A DNA stretch of 64,000 nucleotides from the NCBI RefSeq assembly GCF_900102265.1, contig NZ_FNBH01000001.1:434001-498000 (forward strand), read 5' to 3'. Both the position numbers and the translations under genes were made by a program. The notes beneath the pieces are model-generated. The model saw only the letters and a list, made by a program, of their open reading frames with translations. It ran no database searches and was not told the origin of the DNA. Each line of letters opens with the position of its first letter. Within the stretch, counting starts at the first letter, position 1. Below, in pieces: positions 43,845 to 52,327 of the stretch. This DNA comes from Epilithonimonas hungarica. GTDB taxonomy: Bacteria > Bacteroidota > Bacteroidia > Flavobacteriales > Weeksellaceae.

Positions 43845-44708
43845 ATGGAATATTTAAACACGGTGTATGCCGTTCTAGAAAGGTGGTATATTAGTTTTGC
43901 AGAACTTACTCCCAGATTGATTGTCGGGATATTGGTATTTCTATTTTTCCTAATGACAAGCACTTTTCTAAGTAGATGGTCTGTTAAACTTTTTCATAAA
44001 TTCTTTCCAAAGACGAAAAGCGATTCTGTTGTTACTCTTATTGCAATATTCAAATTTCTGATTATTCTGATGGGAACTTTCATTGCTTTGGAGATCATGG
44101 GCTTCAGTGGCTTTTTTATGAAGTTCTTGGGAAGTTTGGGAGTTGCCGGGGTTATTGCCGGGGTAGCTCTCAAGGATCTGGTTTCGAGCATGTTCTCAGG
44201 AATGCTGGTAAGTGTGGATAAGGCTTTTAAAATTGGAGATTATGTAACGATCGGGGGGAACTCCGGGACCGTTCAGGATATTGGGTTGCTGACGACCAAG
44301 TTGATCACTGATGATGGTAAAAAAGTTTACATTCCGAATCAGGTTATCTTCAACTCTCCATTTTTCAATATTACAGCTTCACCACAGCGTAGAATCATAT
44401 TTAATTTGGAAATTCCTGTGGGCGAAGATATTGATAAGGCCAAAAATGTGATTTTGGAAACAATCAAAACATTAGAGCACGTTGATAAAGCTGATACGAC
44501 CGATGTTCTTTTAACCGATGTGAAGCAAGGCGTTTTCACTCTACAGGTAAAATTCTGGTTAGAAATAGGAAGTGATTTTGGAAAACTGAAAAGCGTCGCA
44601 ATCATCAAAATCAATGAAACATTAATGAAAGAAGGAATCAATCTTGTTACACCCACGAGTATTAATATTACCAATACAGAACACTACCCTTCAGAGAATA
44701 AAGAATAA
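43845..44708 (+). CDS. mscS: small-conductance mechanosensitive channel, MscS family
   Basis: 287 residues. Three membrane helices (about 22-42, 62-84, 88-118). The pore helix is the glycine/alanine-rich stretch FLGSLGVAGVIAGVALKDLVSSMFSGML. The following VDKAFKIGDYVTIGGNSGTVQDIGLLTTKL is the MscS beta-domain signature, and a cytosolic vestibule makes up the rest. It opens under membrane tension to release solutes on osmotic down-shock. It is a lone gene between two terminators, unrelated to the capsule locus. Confidence 0.95.
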   Translation: MEYLNTVYAVLERWYISFAELTPRLIVGILVFLFFLMTSTFLSRWSVKLFHKFFPKTKSDSVVTLIAIFKFLIILMGTFIALEIMGFSGFFMKFLGSLGVAGVIAGVALKDLVSSMFSGMLVSVDKAFKIGDYVTIGGNSGTVQDIGLLTTKLITDDGKKVYIPNQVIFNSPFFNITASPQRRIIFNLEIPVGEDIDKAKNVILETIKTLEHVDKADTTDVLLTDVKQGVFTLQVKFWLEIGSDFGKLKSVAIIKINETLMKEGINLVTPTSINITNTEHYPSENKE

Positions 44709-44726
44709 TTATGATCTAAATTTTAC

Positions 44727-44765
44727 AAAAAAGAAACCCGACTCATTACTGAATCGGGTTTTTAT
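44727..44765. terminator. bidirectional terminator between mscS and sucC
   Basis: Perfect 8-bp stem AAACCCGA/TCGGGTTT with A- and T-rich flanks on both sides, between convergent genes. Confidence 0.88.
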
Positions 44766-44780
44766 ATTAAAAATTTCAGC

Positions 44781-45971
44781 TTAGGCTAAAACTTCTTTTA
44801 CTTTGTTTGCAGCTTCTTCCAAAGTGATTGCAGAATGGATTGGCAATCCAGCCTCATCTATCAATTGCTTAGCTTCTACAGCATTGGTTCCTTGTAATCT
44901 TACGATCAATGGAACTGGAAGGCTTCCCATCGCATGGTAAGCATCTACAACACCTTGTGCAACTCTGTCACATCTTACGATTCCTCCGAAAATGTTGATC
45001 AGGATCGCTTTTACGTTCGGGTCTCTCAAGATGATTCCGAAAGCTGTTTGAACTCTCTGTGCATCAGCAGTTCCGCCGACATCCAGGAAGTTTGCAGGGT
45101 TACCGCCAGATAATTTGATGATATCCATAGTTGCCATTGCAAGACCGGCTCCGTTCACCATACAAGCAACGTTTCCATCCAATTTAACGAAGTTCAGACC
45201 AGCTTCACCAGCTTCTACGTCCAATGGATCTTCTTCTCTTGTATCTCTTAGTTCAGCAAGATCTTTGTGACGGAACAATGAGTTGCCATCCAAAGTCACT
45301 TTTGCATCTACAGCGATAATCTTGTTATCAGAAGTTTTAAGGACTGGGTTGATCTCGAAAAGAGAGGCATCAATTCCTATATAAGCATTGTATAATGAAG
45401 TAATGAACTTTGTGAATTCTTTGAAAGCATTACCCTCCAATCCAAGTCCGAAAGCGATTTTTCTAGCTTGGAAAGCTTGAAGTCCATAAGCTGGATCGAT
45501 CACTTCTTTGTGGATCAAATGTGGTGTTACTTCAGCAACGTGCTCGATGTCCATTCCACCTTCAGTAGAATAAACAATTGTGTTTTTACCAAGAGCTCTG
45601 TCCAAAAGGATAGATACATAGAATTCTTTAGTTTCTGACTCACCTGGATAATATACGTCTTCAGCAATCAAAACAGAATTTACTTTTTTACCTTCAGCAG
45701 AAGTTTGCGGAGTGATAAGCTGCATCCCGATGATGTTTCCAGCGTTTTCTTTCAGTTTTTCCATATTTGGGGAAAACTTTACACCGCCACCTTTTCCACG
45801 CCCACCTGCATGGATCTGAGCTTTTACAACCCAACCTTGTGCACCGGTTTCAGCAGTTAGTTTTTCGGCAGCCGCTACTGCTTCGTCCACATTGTTTGCA
45901 ACAAAACCACGTTGGATGTTAACCCCGTATTTTGCTAAAATCTCTTTTGATTGATACTCGTGAAGATTCAT
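44781..45971 (-). CDS. sucC: succinyl-CoA ligase (ADP-forming), beta subunit
   Basis: A 396-residue TCA-cycle enzyme subunit making ATP/GTP from succinyl-CoA. Features are MNLHEYQSKEILAKYG at the start, the ATP-grasp lysine region WVVKAQIHAGGRGKGGGVK, ASLFEINPVLKT and the C-terminal ligase block FLDVGGTADAQRVQTAF, ILINIFGGIVRCDRVAQG. Length equals the usual 388-400. The alpha subunit gene sucD is not in this window; separated sucC and sucD genes are common in Bacteroidota. A TAAATTTG promoter lies 40 bases upstream. Confidence 0.98.
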   Translation of the reverse strand: MNLHEYQSKEILAKYGVNIQRGFVANNVDEAVAAAEKLTAETGAQGWVVKAQIHAGGRGKGGGVKFSPNMEKLKENAGNIIGMQLITPQTSAEGKKVNSVLIAEDVYYPGESETKEFYVSILLDRALGKNTIVYSTEGGMDIEHVAEVTPHLIHKEVIDPAYGLQAFQARKIAFGLGLEGNAFKEFTKFITSLYNAYIGIDASLFEINPVLKTSDNKIIAVDAKVTLDGNSLFRHKDLAELRDTREEDPLDVEAGEAGLNFVKLDGNVACMVNGAGLAMATMDIIKLSGGNPANFLDVGGTADAQRVQTAFGIILRDPNVKAILINIFGGIVRCDRVAQGVVDAYHAMGSLPVPLIVRLQGTNAVEAKQLIDEAGLPIHSAITLEEAANKVKEVLA

Positions 45972-46010
45972 AATATATTATTGATTAATTTTTAGATTTT
46001 ATAAGATTCA

Positions 46011-46018
46011 CAAATTTA
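46011..46018 (-). promoter_or_regulatory. sucC promoter -7 element (TAAATTTG)
   Basis: The minus-strand TAAATTTG fits TAnnTTTG and gives a leader of about 33 bases before the sucC ATG. Confidence 0.55.
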
Positions 46019-46084
46019 AGAAAAAGTGACGAATTACATTATATAATTGTCTGATTGAAATCAGTTTTCACTATTATCTCTGTG

Positions 46085-46218
46085 TGTCCCTTGCTATTGC
46101 TTTTTCCTGCCGTCTGGGTCGCTTTAGTTTATGCAGGGACTGCCGAAGTGGTCACTACAATTCCCCATTCCGTCGCGCATTTCGGGATTTCCGCTATCAT
46201 CGCTCACACAGACCGGGT
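46085..46218. repeat. REP-like intergenic repeat, copy B (diverged)
   Basis: GC-richer block without a credible gene. Its end, GGATTTCCGCTATCATCGCT (46183 onward), aligns with GGATTTCCACTACCATCCCT of the copy near 11880. Short frames on both strands here are by-products. It stops just before the 3' end of the 86-residue gene. Confidence 0.5.
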
Positions 46219-46220
46219 TT

Positions 46221-46481
46221 TCAGTAGTTCCTTCCGACTTCTTTACAAAGTTCCAGATATTCTTTTGGCATATTTGATGAGCCAAATCCAGTCTCATAAT
46301 ATTCATCCGAATGTGGAATGTAAATGCTGTATTTCTTACTGAACGGAAATATAGGAATAAAAAACAGTTCGAAATAATTCTTGTAAACCGACACAATAGC
46401 ATTTGCCATAAAGCCATTTTTCAGGACTTTACGATCTTCTTTTCCTACAAGTTTGGTTTTGATTCCGAAGATGAAAAACAT
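46221..46481 (-). CDS. zinc-ribbon-family relative lacking its cysteines
   Basis: 86 residues. MFFIFGIKTKLVG, the central YKNYFELFFIPIFPFSKKYSIYIP and a GFGSSNMPKEYLELCKEVG tail follow the layout of small Bacteroidota zinc-ribbon proteins (M-FFFG-start, YFH.F.IP.FP core). The usual CxxC pairs on both sides of the core are replaced here (GFMANAI and PHSDEYY). The only cysteine is in the tail, so metal binding looks lost. The function of the family is unknown. The gene is alone, between a REP-like block and a decayed repeat. It could be a degenerate but still open gene. Confidence 0.65.
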   Translation of the reverse strand: MFFIFGIKTKLVGKEDRKVLKNGFMANAIVSVYKNYFELFFIPIFPFSKKYSIYIPHSDEYYETGFGSSNMPKEYLELCKEVGRNY

Positions 46482-46503
46482 TAGGTTATTTTGAAATTAA
46501 TAA

Positions 46504-46590
46504 AACCACATAAACACATAGGAAAACTAAAATGCTTACTTTGAAAAGGTTAAAATAGAAGCAAGTGTCTAACTATTTTTAATTAAAACT
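46504..46590. repeat. decayed copy of the ACCACATAG hairpin element
   Basis: The left arm AACCACATAAACACATAG matches the 63080 element except for two bases. The interior (TTACTTT, TAAAATAGAA, GTCT...ACTATTT, TTAAAACT) also aligns in order. The right arm CTATGTG...GTGGTT is missing; similarity ends inside the last codons and stop of the DUF423 gene. Confidence 0.7.
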
Positions 46591-46969
46591 TAGCTTTAGC
46601 AAAATGCCAAATCAACATCGCCCAACTGATGATCATAAACAAACCTCCAAGTGGCGTAATTGGTCCAAGGAATTTCAAATTAACGCCCCAAACGTCCTGA
46701 AAAGCCAAACAATAAATACTCACGGAAAACAAGAAAGTTCCCGCAATCATCAGAATCGAGATCCATTTTTCAGAAGTCGTTTCGAATTTCAAAATATAGC
46801 CGACAATCAAAAGAAAAAATGCGGCGTACATTTGATAACGGACGCCTGTTTCAAAGCTTTCCAGTCTTTCTACAGATAATATTTTTTTGAATGCGTGCGC
46901 TCCAAATGCACCAAGAATTACGGATAATAAACCGTAGATTCCACCTATGATTAAAGTAAAGTTTTTCAT
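46583..46969 (-). CDS. DUF423 family membrane protein
   Basis: 128 residues and four membrane helices. TLIIGGIYGLLSVILGAFGAHAFKK is the hallmark N-terminus of DUF423 (YgdD-like) proteins, followed by FETGVRYQMYAAFFLLIVGYIL, a third helix and ITPLGGLFMIISWAMLIWHF. An inner-membrane protein of unknown role. It is the last gene of an mvaA operon, 3 bases after the 56-residue membrane protein. Its stop codon falls in a decayed repeat element, so the C-terminal two residues may have been reshaped by insertion. Confidence 0.92.
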   Translation of the reverse strand: MKNFTLIIGGIYGLLSVILGAFGAHAFKKILSVERLESFETGVRYQMYAAFFLLIVGYILKFETTSEKWISILMIAGTFLFSVSIYCLAFQDVWGVNLKFLGPITPLGGLFMIISWAMLIWHFAKAKF

Positions 46970-46972
46970 TTT

Positions 46973-47143
46973 TTATAATTCTCCTTTTTGATTTAAAATA
47001 ATAATTTTTCCTACCAATGTAACGATTCCTAAGATGATAAAAAGCCAAGAAAATCTTTTGGAACGAGCAAAGCCCGGATTTTTTGTCAGCTTAAGAAATA
47101 TTCCAAAAACAAGCATAAAAGCTGAAAGTGCAATTCCAAACAT
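46973..47143 (-). CDS. small two-helix membrane protein
   Basis: A 56-residue frame. The first helix MFGIALSAFMLVFGIFLKL is followed by a basic loop TKNPGFARSKRFS, a second helix WLFIILGIVTLVGKIIIL and the tail NQKGEL. It is not recognised as a named family. It fits exactly between mvaA (4-base gap upstream) and the DUF423 gene (3-base gap downstream) on the same strand, which strongly supports it as a real gene. Being next to another small membrane protein, it may form a membrane complex with DUF423; that is inference. Confidence 0.8.
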   Translation of the reverse strand: MFGIALSAFMLVFGIFLKLTKNPGFARSKRFSWLFIILGIVTLVGKIIILNQKGEL

Positions 47144-47147
47144 AATT

Positions 47148-48476
47148 CTATTTATTTCTCAATTTCTCCAATTCCGAAATCACCTCGTGATGACTCACCG
47201 TTTTATCTTTGAAATAAGTGACAAAATGCTGTTTTTCTTCTTCCGTTGCTCCAAATTGATTCAGGATATTGAAAAGATGCATTTTCATATGACCTTTCTG
47301 GATTCCTGTCGTTACCAAAGAACGAAGCGCTCCAAAATTCTGAGCCAATCCGGAAACTGCCAAAATACTCATCAATTCCTGAGCAGATGGTTTTCCAAGC
47401 AATGCCAAAGAGAATTTCACCAATGGATGAAGATTTGTCAAACCACCAACCACACCAACCGAAATTGGTAAGTCAATCCAAAATCTGAAAATCCCATTAT
47501 CCGTTGTACAATGCGTCAACGAAGAATATTTTCCGTTTCTTGCGGCATAAGCGTGTGCACAAGCTTCCGTCGCACGGAAATCATTTCCTGTCGCGATTAC
47601 GACAGCGTCTACACCATTCATGATCCCTTTGTTGTGCGTGGTTGCTCTGTAAGGTTCAATCTCTGCAATCGTCACCGCACGTTTGAATTTCCACGCAAAT
47701 TCCTCGTTGGAAATTCCGCTATCGTCTTTCAAATCTTCAATTTTGCAGGAAACCTCGGCCCTTACGATGCAATCCGGCGTGTAATTGGAGAGGATATTCA
47801 TCACAATTTGCAACGAATCTTTTTCTTCCTTAGAGAAACTTTCTTCCTTGGCCACTTCTTCTTTCAAAGTTTTTCCGAACTGTTCCAGACAAGAATTAAT
47901 GAAATTGGCACCCATAGAATCTACGGTGTCAAAACTCGCTTTCAATTGGAAATAATCTTCCAGTTCCGAAGTTTTATCGATGAGTTTGATATCAAGGATT
48001 CCGCCGCCACGGTTGCGCATATTTTTGGTAATATCTTCCGTGGCTTCCAGTAATTTTTTCTTCAGTTTAAAATTGAAAAAATGAAGCAGTTTATGAGCCT
48101 CGATTTTGAAGATAAAATGCGTGTGACCTAGTTTTTCTGTATTAATAATTGTCGTTTTGAAACCACCTTTGTCAATCCAGAATTTTGCCGCTTTGGACGC
48201 TGCTGCTACCACCGAACTTTCTTCAACCGCCATTGGAAGTGCTAGTAATTTCCCGTCAATCAGGAAGTTTGGAGCAATTCCATAAGGCATATAAAAATTA
48301 GAAATCGTGTTTTCAGAAAACTCGTCGTGCATCTTTTGCAGATTAGAATCGTTGTTCCAATATTGCTGCAGAATCTGCTCGTAACTTCTGTCGTTACTCA
48401 GATATTCCGAAATAAGCCAATCGATTTTTCTTTGTTTGGAAAGTTTTGAAAATCCTTCAACAGGTTGATGGTTCAT
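47148..48476 (-). CDS. mvaA: hydroxymethylglutaryl-CoA reductase, class II
   Basis: A 442-residue enzyme reducing HMG-CoA to mevalonate. Class II features are GIAPNFLIDGKLLALPMAVEESSVVAAAS (catalytic Glu), the Lys/Asp stretch HNKGIMNGVDAVVIATGNDFRATEA, and the C-terminal LRSLVTTGIQKGHMKMHL (His region). Although this class is called degradative after Pseudomonas mevalonii, flavobacteria make isoprenoids by the mevalonate route, so a biosynthetic role is more likely. It heads an operon with the 56-residue protein and DUF423. Cofactor preference (NADH or NADPH) was not judged. Confidence 0.95.
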   Translation of the reverse strand: MNHQPVEGFSKLSKQRKIDWLISEYLSNDRSYEQILQQYWNNDSNLQKMHDEFSENTISNFYMPYGIAPNFLIDGKLLALPMAVEESSVVAAASKAAKFWIDKGGFKTTIINTEKLGHTHFIFKIEAHKLLHFFNFKLKKKLLEATEDITKNMRNRGGGILDIKLIDKTSELEDYFQLKASFDTVDSMGANFINSCLEQFGKTLKEEVAKEESFSKEEKDSLQIVMNILSNYTPDCIVRAEVSCKIEDLKDDSGISNEEFAWKFKRAVTIAEIEPYRATTHNKGIMNGVDAVVIATGNDFRATEACAHAYAARNGKYSSLTHCTTDNGIFRFWIDLPISVGVVGGLTNLHPLVKFSLALLGKPSAQELMSILAVSGLAQNFGALRSLVTTGIQKGHMKMHLFNILNQFGATEEEKQHFVTYFKDKTVSHHEVISELEKLRNK

Positions 48477-48544
48477 AGGAAAATTTTATGTTTGTAAAGA
48501 TATAAATTTTAACAGTTTTTGTTGATAACTTAATGTATTTAAAT

Positions 48545-48576
48545 GTTGATTTTTCTCAATTATGGAATTATTTTTG
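48545..48576 (+). promoter_or_regulatory. promoter of the radical SAM gene
   Basis: TTG (48545-48547) and TATTTTTG (48569-48576) with 21 bases between. The ATG is at 48623. Confidence 0.6.
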
Positions 48577-48622
48577 ACAATCATTTGCTAATCAATTCCA
48601 CTTAAAAAATAATCTTTCAAAA

Positions 48623-49879
48623 ATGAATTTTGACCGTATAAAAGAAAAGCTCGAAATCCTTGCAGATGCTGCGAAGTATGATGTTTCGTGTTCTTCTAGC
48701 GGTGGAAAACGAAAGAATAACGGTGGTTTAGGAGATAGTTCGGCCAGCGGAATTTGTCACACTTATACAGAAGACGGACGTTGTGTTTCGCTTCTCAAAA
48801 TTTTGTTGACCAATCATTGTATTTACGATTGTATCTATTGCGTTTCCAGAAAATCAAACGATATTAAACGAGCCGCATTTACGGTTGAAGAAATAGTAGA
48901 TTTGACCATCAGTTTTTACCGCAGAAATTACATCGAAGGTTTATTTCTAAGTTCCGGAATTTTCAAAGATGCGGATACCACGATGGAACGTTTGGTTCGG
49001 GTGGCAAAAAAGCTGAGAACTGAACATAACTTCAATGGTTATATTCATCTCAAATCGATTCCGGGAGCGAGTGATGATTTGATGAACGAAGCTGCACTTT
49101 ACGCTGACCGATTATCTGTCAATCTTGAAATTCCGACAGAATCCGGACTGAAATTATTGGCGCCTGATAAAAACCGGGAAGATATGCTTCAGCCGATGAG
49201 AATTGTCCAAAAAGGAATTCAGCAATATAAAGATGAAAAGAAAATCATCCGAAGCACTCCTAAATTTGCGCCAGCCGGACAATCAACTCAAATGATTGTT
49301 GGTGCAACAAACGAAAATGATTTGCAAATCATCAAGGTAGCTGACCATTTCTATAAGAATTACGGAATGAAACGGGTTTATTATTCCGGTTACATTCCTG
49401 TAACTGTGGATAATCGTTTACCGGCAATTACTGCAGAAGTTCCTGTTTTGAGAGAAAATCGTTTATATCAATCAGATTGGCTGATGAGGTTTTATGGTTT
49501 TAAAGCCGACGAGATTTTAGACTTCAATATGCCATTTCTCGATTTGGAAGTAGACCCGAAACTGAGTTGGGCTTTGCGAAACTTAGACCAGTTTCCTGTA
49601 AATCTTCAAACCGCAGATTATAAAATGATTCTCAGAATTCCGGGAATTGGCGTGAAGACAGCACAGAAAATTTTGAGTGCAAGACAATTCCAGGTTTTAA
49701 GTATTGATCATCTTAAAAAACTCGGCGCAGCGGTGAATCGTGCAAAATATTTTATTGATTTTACTTACGGAAATCCATTTTTGAAACACTTGACAGATTT
49801 AAATTTGAGAAAATTAATTATTGGTGGAAGTCAGTCTAAGTTTCAGAATCAGTTTTCTCATCAATTGACTCTGTTTTAA
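48623..49879 (+). CDS. radical SAM DNA modification/repair protein (TIGR03916 type)
   Basis: 418 residues. The radical SAM cluster motif is C-x3-C-x2-C in LTNHCIYDCIYCVSRKSND; further features are FLSSGIFKDADTTMERLVRVA and a C-terminal helix-hairpin-helix (YKMILRIPGIGVKTAQKILSARQF), the DNA-binding part. The opening EKLEILADAAKYDVSCSSSG is family-typical. This matches the putative DNA modification/repair radical SAM family usually encoded beside a TIGR03915-family protein. Here that partner begins 2.4 kb downstream (52328), with two minus-strand genes between. Its stop overlaps the convergent S41 peptidase stop by 4 bases. The reaction is not established. Confidence 0.9.
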   Translation: MNFDRIKEKLEILADAAKYDVSCSSSGGKRKNNGGLGDSSASGICHTYTEDGRCVSLLKILLTNHCIYDCIYCVSRKSNDIKRAAFTVEEIVDLTISFYRRNYIEGLFLSSGIFKDADTTMERLVRVAKKLRTEHNFNGYIHLKSIPGASDDLMNEAALYADRLSVNLEIPTESGLKLLAPDKNREDMLQPMRIVQKGIQQYKDEKKIIRSTPKFAPAGQSTQMIVGATNENDLQIIKVADHFYKNYGMKRVYYSGYIPVTVDNRLPAITAEVPVLRENRLYQSDWLMRFYGFKADEILDFNMPFLDLEVDPKLSWALRNLDQFPVNLQTADYKMILRIPGIGVKTAQKILSARQFQVLSIDHLKKLGAAVNRAKYFIDFTYGNPFLKHLTDLNLRKLIIGGSQSKFQNQFSHQLTLF

Positions 49880-51306
49880 TTTTCCAGATAATCTAAGGCA
49901 AACCTCTCCCAGTCTTCCACAGTTTCATCAAGATAAACATCCGGCTGAATTCCAATATTGTCAATAGGATAATTGGGTAACCTGAACGAACGATAAGTCG
50001 GCATCAAAAGTTTATAATTGTTACAGCCATAATCAAAAAACATTGCATTGGCATAATCCAAAACTCCAGAAGAAGGAACGCCTAAAAACTTAACTTTTTT
50101 ACTTTGTCTAGCATTTAAAAGAAAATTTTCGGCAGCACTGCCTGTATGATTATTGGCTAAAACAACAATTTGAGAAGGGCTTTTAACGGCTGGAGAAACC
50201 GAACTGATGTTAACTTTGTTCTGATTATAATTAACATATTTCCCAGGATTTGCTTTTAAGATTTCGATTCTTTTTTTGAGGTCAATGATTTCACTTTTGT
50301 TTTTAATTGAATCCTTTTTTAGACCTTGCATATAATTTTCTGTCGTGCTAATCAAAGTAGGAGAAGCCAGATATTCTACACCAACATTTCGGATAGGATT
50401 GGTTACAAGATAAGGCAGGATTTTCTGATAAGCATTGTCTGTTCCGCCACCGTTATCTCTCACATCAATAATTAGGAATTCTGAATTTTCCAATAAAGTT
50501 TTATTTTTTTCAATCATTTTCTCAATCGCATTGACATAGGTATAACTGAAATTACCAAGTTTTATCAACGTTGTTTTTACTGTCAATTTCTTGATATAAA
50601 ATCCATTGATTTCATTAATCTTATCTTCAATTTCTTCTTCATTTAGAACAGGTTGAGGAATTTTTTTTGTGAATGCAGACCTGATATCATCAAAGTACAA
50701 AAGACTATTGTCAATTATTTTGTAAGTCCCTTTTTGCGAGGAATGGTCTTGCATATAATATTCATAAGTTCCGTCAGCAAACAATCGGAATTTCACTTCA
50801 TTTGGTTTCCAGAATTTCGGATCTGCTTTTATGATAAAACCAACCGATTCTTTTTCATTTAGCTTTTTGATTCCAATCTCATAACTGTCATCTTTCCAAA
50901 TTCCTTCGAAACTGTTTTTTTGATTTTGAACTTCTTTTCTGAATTTTTCAAGATTAATATTAAGAGGATTCGATACATTTTTTGAGGAAACATTATTAGA
51001 AATTTGTGGTATTGAATTTCCATTTGGAAGAACCCAAATATGCCTGTCTTTAAAAAATCCGGTATAGTTTTTCAGTATTTCCAGACAATTATCGTCAGAT
51101 TTAGATTCAGCGGAAGCTTTGAGTGCATTCCCTTTTACATTATTGTACAGTAATTGGTCTTTGGTCTTGACATCAAAGCCGGGATATTCGCTTTCAATCT
51201 TTGAAATTATTTTTTGCAAAGTCTCATTACAACTGCATTTAGTTTGTGCATTAGCGAAACCGAAAAATAAAAAAAATGGGAGAAATAAAAAGACTTTGGT
51301 TTTCAT
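49876..51306 (-). CDS. S41 family (C-terminal-processing-like) peptidase
   Basis: 476 residues. Signal peptide MKTKVFLFLPFFLFFGFANAQ. A central beta-rich domain (EGIWKDDSYEIGIKKLN, FRLFADGTYEYYM) comes before the tail-specific protease core with FLIIDVRDNGGGTDNAYQ and the serine motif VVLANNHTGSAAENFLLNARQ. No PDZ domain is obvious. It resembles Bacteroidota S41 proteases active in the periplasm or outside the cell on partly unfolded proteins or peptides. It lies between the two halves of the radical SAM/TIGR03915 pair, 64 bases downstream of an AraC regulator on the same strand that may control it. Confidence 0.9.
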   Translation of the reverse strand: MKTKVFLFLPFFLFFGFANAQTKCSCNETLQKIISKIESEYPGFDVKTKDQLLYNNVKGNALKASAESKSDDNCLEILKNYTGFFKDRHIWVLPNGNSIPQISNNVSSKNVSNPLNINLEKFRKEVQNQKNSFEGIWKDDSYEIGIKKLNEKESVGFIIKADPKFWKPNEVKFRLFADGTYEYYMQDHSSQKGTYKIIDNSLLYFDDIRSAFTKKIPQPVLNEEEIEDKINEINGFYIKKLTVKTTLIKLGNFSYTYVNAIEKMIEKNKTLLENSEFLIIDVRDNGGGTDNAYQKILPYLVTNPIRNVGVEYLASPTLISTTENYMQGLKKDSIKNKSEIIDLKKRIEILKANPGKYVNYNQNKVNISSVSPAVKSPSQIVVLANNHTGSAAENFLLNARQSKKVKFLGVPSSGVLDYANAMFFDYGCNNYKLLMPTYRSFRLPNYPIDNIGIQPDVYLDETVEDWERFALDYLEN

Positions 51307-51370
51307 TGATGAAATTTTTCAGCAAAAGAAATCATTTCTGAGTTTCAAAAATTGTAAAAATCATTCAATT

Positions 51371-52192
51371 TTAATCTTTGTTATAAATCCAAGTCAAATC
51401 TTTTTGATTCACAGATATTTTCTCTGCTAATTTTTTGGGCGAAAATCCTGAAAATATTTTGAAATCTTTGATGAAGTGTGCCTGGTCATAAAACTGATTC
51501 TGATAAGCGACCGTCGTCAAAGAATTGTTTGGTCGAGAAAGGTCGCTCAATACATTTCGGAATCGTAATGTTTTAAGGTAAGATTTCGGATTTTGTCCCA
51601 GATTATTTTTGAAAAGCCGGAACAATGTTGCTTCACTGATTTTAAGACTTTTGGAAAGTTCATCGATACTAATCATATTATTTTGATTAATGAGCATCAA
51701 GGCTTCTTTCATTTTGTCAGAAACATTGTTGTTTAGCTTTTTAAGAAGCAGAAACTCCAGTTCTTCTGCACGTTTTGAGAAATCAGTTATTTCGAATATT
51801 TTTTCTAAAACATTTTTATCAGAAGAGAATATTTCATCAAAAACAGAATCAGAAAACATCAACTCGTCGTAAGATTCTTTGGTGAAAGCTCTCAACGCAG
51901 AAGGTTGAAAAATGATACAAATCTGACTAAGCGAAGCATCAATATTAACCTGAAAAGGCTTTTTGTGAAATCCATAAAACCGACTTGTAAAAGCACTTCC
52001 GACGTTCACTTTACACAAATTGTTTTGATTGTCATAAGAAATTTTATTTTCCGTATAAATGGCGAGACAAAGATTGCTGTTGGGAAAAGTCGTGTAAGTT
52101 ATAAAGTCGTGATTCGTTTTTTCGAAGAACAGAAAATATTGAACATAGTTTTTCAGAATCTCATTTTTTGGCTTTATGATTACTGAATTCAT
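51371..52192 (-). CDS. AraC family transcriptional regulator
   Basis: 273 residues. An N-terminal sensing part (about 1-160; YVQYFLFFEKTNHDFITYTTFPNSNLCLAIY) is followed by an AraC-type double helix-turn-helix: ISIDELSKSLKISEATLFRLFKNNLGQNPKSYLKTLRFRNVL and AYQNQFYDQAHFIKDFKIFSGFSPKKL. The ligand is unknown. It is divergent from the TIGR03915 gene (135-base gap) and upstream of the S41 peptidase gene on the same strand, so it may regulate either neighbour. Confidence 0.92.
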   Translation of the reverse strand: MNSVIIKPKNEILKNYVQYFLFFEKTNHDFITYTTFPNSNLCLAIYTENKISYDNQNNLCKVNVGSAFTSRFYGFHKKPFQVNIDASLSQICIIFQPSALRAFTKESYDELMFSDSVFDEIFSSDKNVLEKIFEITDFSKRAEELEFLLLKKLNNNVSDKMKEALMLINQNNMISIDELSKSLKISEATLFRLFKNNLGQNPKSYLKTLRFRNVLSDLSRPNNSLTTVAYQNQFYDQAHFIKDFKIFSGFSPKKLAEKISVNQKDLTWIYNKD

Positions 52193-52327
52193 TATATGAT
52201 TTTCTGTTTTAAAATATTTTCTGTCGTAAATTTGAAAAACTGTTCCAGAATGTAAATTTAATAAACTTTTATTTCTGATAAAGCTTTGGAAAGACTTTTG
52301 AGTTAATAAAACTTAGAAAAATCAAAA

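Noticed and set aside
46055-46417. Frames of 95 (+) and 97 (-) residues upstream of sucC.
   Set aside because: They run through a diverged REP-like block and across the better-supported 86-residue minus-strand gene.
47511-48053. A 180-residue + strand frame inside mvaA.
   Set aside because: Antisense shadow of a strongly conserved enzyme gene, rich in Phe, Arg and Cys as such shadows are.
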